From contig DDAL01000008.1 in NCBI GenBank assembly GCA_002332615.1, positions 67,073-131,072 on the forward strand: a DNA stretch of 64,000 bases, written 5' to 3'. Made by a program: the position numbers and the translations under genes. Shown piece by piece: positions 60,258 through 64,000 of this stretch. Each line of letters opens with the position of its first letter. Positions within the stretch are counted from its first letter, which is position 1. The notes beneath the pieces are model-generated. The model was not told the DNA's origin. It searched no databases and was given only the letters and a program-made list of their open reading frames with translations. This stretch comes from Sphingobacteriaceae bacterium UBA2059 (GTDB lineage Bacteria; Bacteroidota; Bacteroidia; Sphingobacteriales; Sphingobacteriaceae).

Positions 60258-61361
60258 ATGAATAAAATAAATCGCTTTTTTTGGTTTTGTTCGGGCGTGC
60301 ACATAGAAACGCTTAAAAAATTCCCCACCGAGCAAAACAAATATGCAGGCATTGGAGCCACCATTTTTTTCACCGCTTTATTTGCTGCCCTGTCGGGAGG
60401 TTACGCCATGTACTTCGTCTTTTCAGGCGGTTATGCGGCCCCTCTGCTTGCTGTGTTTTTTGGCATAATATGGGGACTGGCTATCTTCAACATGGACCGC
60501 TATATCGTGTCCAGTATCAATAAAAACGGCTCGTGGGGCAGGCAGATCTTGCAGGCTACACCTCGTATCCTGCTTGCTATCATGATAGGTATTGTTATTT
60601 CGCGGCCGCTGGAGCTTAAAATATTTGATAAAGAAATACGTCAGAAACTTAAGGTTAGCTATATGAACAGCCAGCGTACCAAACTGGATTCGCTTAATAA
60701 TGGCTTTAATAAAAAATATACCGATGCTTTTGCTAAAGTGGGTGAGTTAAAGAGTGAACGCGACAGTCTGGAAAAAGGCATTGAGCGCTCCCGGTACGTC
60801 CTCAATCAGGAAATATTTGGTGATAAGACCAATCAGACATCTGGACGCGAGGGATACGGCACCTACGCTCGCATGAAAGACTCCCTGCTCTCCGCTCAGG
60901 TTCAAAGGCTCGATACCGTGCGCAGCCAGATAGCAGCTACCGAGAGTTATATACTTAAACGCAAGGACTTTGAAGGGGTAGCCGCCGAGCGTATGTATAC
61001 AGGCAAAGAGCTCGACAGCCTTGCCAACGTATCCGGCTTTGCCGACCGCAACTGGGCTTTGGGTCAGCTGGCTTATAACCAGGACGGGACCAAAGATGCA
61101 GGAACGGCTATGGCTGTTTCCTTTATAGCCTTGTTGTTTATTTTCTTTGAGTGCTTGCCTGTATTTGTAAAGCTGATGAGTGACCGCGGGCCTTATGATA
61201 TAGCTCTGCTCAATGTGGAGGAAGCGGCGGTATACGGCTCCCATAAAAACAGGGACAAGGATGTAACGGTAATGGATGCCGTACAGGATACCCGGGTAGA
61301 AAAAGAAATTGAACTAGAAAAAAGGAAGATTAGCAGGCTCGGTGAGGATGGCTTAGGCTAA
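60258..61361 (+). CDS. DUF4407 membrane protein
   Basis: Start set at ATG 60258 (MNKINRFFWFCSGVHIETLK); a GTG five codons upstream is less likely. The 367-residue protein has three N-terminal membrane helices around GIGATIFFTALFAALSGGYA, PLLAVFFGIIWGLAIFNMDR and LQATPRILLAIMIGIVISRP. A long charged coiled-coil region (~130-260) and a fourth helix (AMAVSFIALLFIFFECLPVF) follow. FNMDRYIVSS is the DUF4407 hallmark. Function is unknown. The last 9 bp overlap the convergent acetyltransferase gene. Confidence 0.9.
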   Translation: MNKINRFFWFCSGVHIETLKKFPTEQNKYAGIGATIFFTALFAALSGGYAMYFVFSGGYAAPLLAVFFGIIWGLAIFNMDRYIVSSINKNGSWGRQILQATPRILLAIMIGIVISRPLELKIFDKEIRQKLKVSYMNSQRTKLDSLNNGFNKKYTDAFAKVGELKSERDSLEKGIERSRYVLNQEIFGDKTNQTSGREGYGTYARMKDSLLSAQVQRLDTVRSQIAATESYILKRKDFEGVAAERMYTGKELDSLANVSGFADRNWALGQLAYNQDGTKDAGTAMAVSFIALLFIFFECLPVFVKLMSDRGPYDIALLNVEEAAVYGSHKNRDKDVTVMDAVQDTRVEKEIELEKRKISRLGEDGLG

Positions 61362-61850
61362 GAAGCGGCGCAAAATATAGTCATCCAGTATAAAGTTGTA
61401 ATAGGGAATGTCTACCGATTGCCATATGCTAAAACCTAGCTTTTGATAGAAGGCAAGAGCCGGATTAGCCCGGTTTACATTAAGGCTTACAAAAGCACTT
61501 CCATGGCTCCTCGCTATATCCATCACCTTGTTTATCAGCTTCTTTCCCAGCCCCCCGCCCTGAAAAGAGGGGCTTATATAAAGTTTATGCATATGTGTAC
61601 TGTGCTGCTCTTTGTTAAAAGAGCAGGATACAAAGCCCGCCGGCACGCTATCTTTGCTTATAATATAAAAACGCTCTCCTTTTACCATCTGATCCTCAAG
61701 AGCTTCGCAGTTGTAAATAGTCTCAAGCATGAAACTGATTTGTTCAGCCTTTAAAACATGGCTATAGGCATCCCACCAGGTAGCGTGAGCAAGCGAGTGG
61801 ATGGTTTCAGCAGCTTCTCTGCCGGCAGGATCAATTTTATAGGCATTCAT
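61353..61850 (-). CDS. GNAT-family N-acetyltransferase
   Basis: A 165-residue GCN5-related acetyltransferase: AHATWWDAYSHVLKAEQISF near the N-terminus, acetyl-CoA strand HMHKLYISPSFQGGGLGKKL with the R/QxxGxG/A loop (QGGGLGKK), and C-terminal FVSLNVNRANPALAFYQKLG. The acceptor is unknown. Its start codon overlaps the stop codon of the preceding gene (ATGA), so it is translationally coupled to it. Confidence 0.92.
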   Translation of the reverse strand: MNAYKIDPAGREAAETIHSLAHATWWDAYSHVLKAEQISFMLETIYNCEALEDQMVKGERFYIISKDSVPAGFVSCSFNKEQHSTHMHKLYISPSFQGGGLGKKLINKVMDIARSHGSAFVSLNVNRANPALAFYQKLGFSIWQSVDIPYYNFILDDYILRRFLA

Positions 61851-62413
61851 AGTTCTTCCGCCACGAAGATAAAGGACTGTTCAAAACCAAGTGTATAAAA
61901 TCCGTCCTTTTCTGTACGGTAACTGTGCTCACCTAGTTTTACAAGCCCTGCCGTTTGTATAGGATGAGCGTCGGACAAGATTTCTATACGTTCGCCGGCA
62001 GCTTTCCACTTGCTAAAGCCCGGCTTAACACAAATAATACGTTTAGAGGGCGTATAGATAACCAGTGTAAGCCGATCGGCAAAGAAAGCATATTCTTTAA
62101 GTGCAAAACCGCTGTCGATAATATTAACAGCATGATGCTGCTGGCCTGCAAGATATTGAAGGGCATCCTGTAAAGGCTTATCACGCGTAAGAATGAGTTC
62201 AGTGCCCGTCTGCAGGGCAAAGCTGGCCTTGCTGGTAACAACACCGTCTATCTTAATACCCATAGAATCAACCGTTTCGTACATACGTTCCGAAACGATT
62301 ACCACCGGACTCCATTCAAGCAATTGGCCCAGGTTTTCAGGATTAAAACCCTCAAGATTAAGAATAAGAAGCGCCGGCTCCTGCTTTTCACGAACGATAT
62401 GATGAGATGACAT
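61847..62413 (-). CDS. Protein of uncertain function, possibly thiamine pyrophosphokinase-like
   Basis: A 188-residue cytoplasmic protein beginning MSSHHIVREKQEPALLILNL. The N-terminal half reads as alternating alpha/beta (SPVVIVSERMYETVDSMGIK, IDGVVTSK). The C-terminal half is beta-rich (IQTAGLVKLGEHSYRTEKDG, FYTLGFEQSFIFVAEEL) and recalls the thiamine-binding sandwich of thiamine pyrophosphokinases, but the ADGG and GDxDS motifs of true kinases are missing. I therefore leave the function open. It is coupled by a 4-bp overlap to the acetyltransferase gene. Confidence 0.6.
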   Translation of the reverse strand: MSSHHIVREKQEPALLILNLEGFNPENLGQLLEWSPVVIVSERMYETVDSMGIKIDGVVTSKASFALQTGTELILTRDKPLQDALQYLAGQQHHAVNIIDSGFALKEYAFFADRLTLVIYTPSKRIICVKPGFSKWKAAGERIEILSDAHPIQTAGLVKLGEHSYRTEKDGFYTLGFEQSFIFVAEEL

Positions 62414-62447
62414 GTACTATAAACGTCCGCCGCAGGCCTAAAGTTTC

Positions 62448-62498
62448 AAAAGAAAAGGTCCTGCCCGGCTTTCAAAGAAGGCTCAGGCAGGACCTTTG
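62448..62498 (-). terminator. Terminator of the GH3 beta-glucosidase gene
   Basis: AAAGGTCCTGCC (62454-62465) pairs with GGCAGGACCTTT (62486-62497), and TTTTCTTTTG follows on the minus strand. Confidence 0.88.
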
Positions 62499-62505
62499 GG
62501 GCAGC

Positions 62506-64000
62506 CTATTTTACAAAGAAGCTTTTGCTTAAGTCTCCTATCGCTACTTTAAATTCTCCTGGTTCGACTACACGCTCGCCTTTGATATTTACAAAAGAAA
62601 GCTCTTTAGGGCCTAAGGTGAACCTAACCGTCTTGCTTTCGCCCGCCTTAAGGTCAATTTTCTCAAATCCCTTCAAGCGTTTAACATCCGGAGAAACGGA
62701 CGCGTAGAGATCAGAGAGGTAGAGCTCAACGCATTCTTTCCCGTCCCTGCTACCCGTATTTTTTACCTGCACTTCTACAGTTACAGATCCATCAGGAGCA
62801 ATGGACGCGGCACTGAGCCGTAGGTCAGAATAAGCAAAGGTAGTATAGCTTAATCCATGGCCAAACTCGTAAAGCGGATTGTAGTCGGCATCGTAATTAT
62901 ATACCCCCTGCACCACATCCCTGCTTTCGGAAGGCTTATGATTGTAAGGCACCAGCGAATTGGCAAACTTAGGATAGTTGTAAGGCAACTTCCCCGAGGG
63001 ATTTACATCGCCGAACACGATGTCTGCCAGGGCATCCCCTCCAAAGTTGCCCGGGAGGTAGGTTTGGATGATTCCTTGCATCTTTTGCTCAATACGGGTT
63101 ATTAAACGCGGGCGGCCCTCGTTGAGTACCAGAATTACCGGCTTGCCTGCTGCTGCAACCTTTTGTGCAAGCTCAAGCTGCAGGTCAGACAAAGCAAGGT
63201 CGCTTAGATTGCCCGGCGTTTCGGTATAGGAATTTTCGCCCAGACACAAGATCACGGCATCAGCCTGAGCGGCAGCTCTTACAGCTTCATCCATACGGTC
63301 GGCGTACTCCTCAAAGTACTTTCCTTTCATATTGTAGCTTACCCCTGGTATATACGTAATGCTCGAAGCTCCCGCCTTCTTTTGGAAAGCCTCAACTATT
63401 GTATTGTACTTGGCGGCAAACTCCTCTACCTTTTCTCCCTGCCACGAATAGGTCCAGCCTCCGTTCAACGTACGCATAGAATGCGCATTAGGTCCTGTAA
63501 CTAAAAGCTTCATGCCCTTTGTCAAGGGAAGTATGCTATTGCTGTTTTTAAGCAGAGTGATGGATTCGGCCGCTGTTTGATAGGATGCCTGCTCAAACTC
63601 CTTACTGCCAAACTTAGGGTAATCCTTAACCAGCGTGAGCGGCTTTTCAAACAAGCCGAGTTTAAACTTAAGTGTCAGGATGCGAGTTACAGCCTCGTCG
63701 ATACGGCTCTGTTTAACCTTTCCCTCTTTAACAAGAGCAACCAGATTGTCGCAAAAACGTTCATACTCATAGGCTATCATAGACATATCAATACCCGCAT
63801 TAATAGCCAGCATAATGGCCTCTTTATGACTGGATGCCACCCTGTCGCGCGAATACAAGTTCTCAATATCGCCCCAGTCGGTAACAACAAGCCCTTCGAA
63901 TTTAAGCTCATCGCGCAAAAGCTTAATCAATATATCAGGATTGGCATGCACCGGGATTCCGTTGATAAGGCCCGAATTGATCATGATACTATGCGCACCT
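62506..64000 (-). CDS. GH3 beta-glucosidase, partial (N-terminus outside window)
   Basis: The frame is open to the window edge; residues GAHS and more precede the first in-frame Met, so the gene starts beyond 64000. About 498 residues are visible. The C-terminal part of the GH3 catalytic domain carries FEGLVVTDWGDIENL, whose Asp in TDW is the nucleophile. A second alpha/beta domain (KGMKLLVTGPNAHSMRTLNG, AVILCLGENSYTETPGNLSD) and a C-terminal fibronectin-III-like domain (NTGSRDGKECVELYLSD, LKGFEKIDLKAGESKTVRFT) follow. This is the BglX-like architecture: periplasmic or exported, releasing glucose or related sugars from the non-reducing end. Confidence 0.93.
   Translation of the reverse strand, partial: GAHSIMINSGLINGIPVHANPDILIKLLRDELKFEGLVVTDWGDIENLYSRDRVASSHKEAIMLAINAGIDMSMIAYEYERFCDNLVALVKEGKVKQSRIDEAVTRILTLKFKLGLFEKPLTLVKDYPKFGSKEFEQASYQTAAESITLLKNSNSILPLTKGMKLLVTGPNAHSMRTLNGGWTYSWQGEKVEEFAAKYNTIVEAFQKKAGASSITYIPGVSYNMKGKYFEEYADRMDEAVRAAAQADAVILCLGENSYTETPGNLSDLALSDLQLELAQKVAAAGKPVILVLNEGRPRLITRIEQKMQGIIQTYLPGNFGGDALADIVFGDVNPSGKLPYNYPKFANSLVPYNHKPSESRDVVQGVYNYDADYNPLYEFGHGLSYTTFAYSDLRLSAASIAPDGSVTVEVQVKNTGSRDGKECVELYLSDLYASVSPDVKRLKGFEKIDLKAGESKTVRFTLGPKELSFVNIKGERVVEPGEFKVAIGDLSKSFFVK

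Noticed and set aside
61847..62413. Firm annotation as thiamine pyrophosphokinase
   Set aside because: The C-terminal half recalls the thiamine-binding domain, but the catalytic motifs of the kinase domain are missing, so only a tentative comparison is given.
1..64000. CRISPR array, prophage or toxin-antitoxin module
   Set aside because: No regularly spaced identical repeats, phage structural genes or paired small toxin/antitoxin genes were recognised.

Overview
The window looks like chromosomal DNA of a Bacteroidota member, most likely of the Sphingobacteriaceae (Pedobacter-like). The grounds are two SusC/SusD pairs, DUF1735 surface lipoproteins, a FecR/ECF-sigma switch, DUF5686, DUF4407 and DUF3078 proteins, and several promoters of the TTTG-N19-TAnnTTTG type peculiar to this phylum. 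No phage genes, transposases, CRISPR arrays, rRNA genes or canonical tRNA genes were recognised.

Layout. Positions 1-11.9 kb hold a glycan-utilisation cassette on the minus strand: ECF sigma, FecR anti-sigma, STN-type SusC, SusD, a GH18 endo-glycosidase and two DUF1735 lipoproteins carrying lectin-like domains. The cassette lies between two direct copies of ruvX. The copies are 553 and 554 bp long with only five substitutions and one indel between them. The left copy is frameshifted and the right one is intact. A second ECF sigma gene lies just left of the left copy and runs off the window. Positions 12-22.5 kb carry a SIMPL-domain protein, an O-methyltransferase followed by two tandem peptidoglycan glucosaminidases, small envelope proteins, ffh, murF, a tiny lipoprotein and a NagZ-like GH3 enzyme. 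Positions 22.5-32.7 kb carry a TonB-dependent barrel protein, pepT, a rhomboid protease, an M1 aminopeptidase and small exported proteins. Positions 32.8-37.1 kb hold a fused UvrD-type helicase/Fe-S nuclease and the pyruvate dehydrogenase E1 beta gene.

Positions 37.4-42.8 kb are mostly minus-strand regulators and stress proteins: K+ channel, Lrp, Crp, YceI, a GreA/Rnk-like factor, a rhodanese and an EEP phosphatase/nuclease. Embedded at 38.84-39.07 kb is a putative small RNA with a consensus promoter, a tRNA-like 3' half and its own terminator. Positions 43-48.1 kb hold a second, minimal SusC/SusD pair. Positions 48.4-52 kb hold a rhodanese, a paralogue of the 15.4-kb envelope protein and a second TonB-dependent barrel protein. 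Positions 52.4-55.8 kb hold yicC, gmk, two exported proteins and nadD. Positions 55.8-64 kb hold an rsmI-like methyltransferase gene with an internal stop codon, a DsrE-like protein, DUF5686 and DUF4407 proteins, an acetyltransferase, a protein of uncertain function and a truncated GH3 beta-glucosidase.

How it works together. The first cassette reads as a self-regulated uptake system in which SusC/D binding signals through STN and FecR to the ECF sigma factor. The GH18 enzyme suggests N-glycan or GlcNAc-containing substrates. The main unexplained items are the ruvX duplication bracketing this cassette, the tRNA-like RNA, an 11-bp periodic repeat found upstream of both non-SusC TonB-dependent barrel genes, and the broken rsmI-like gene.
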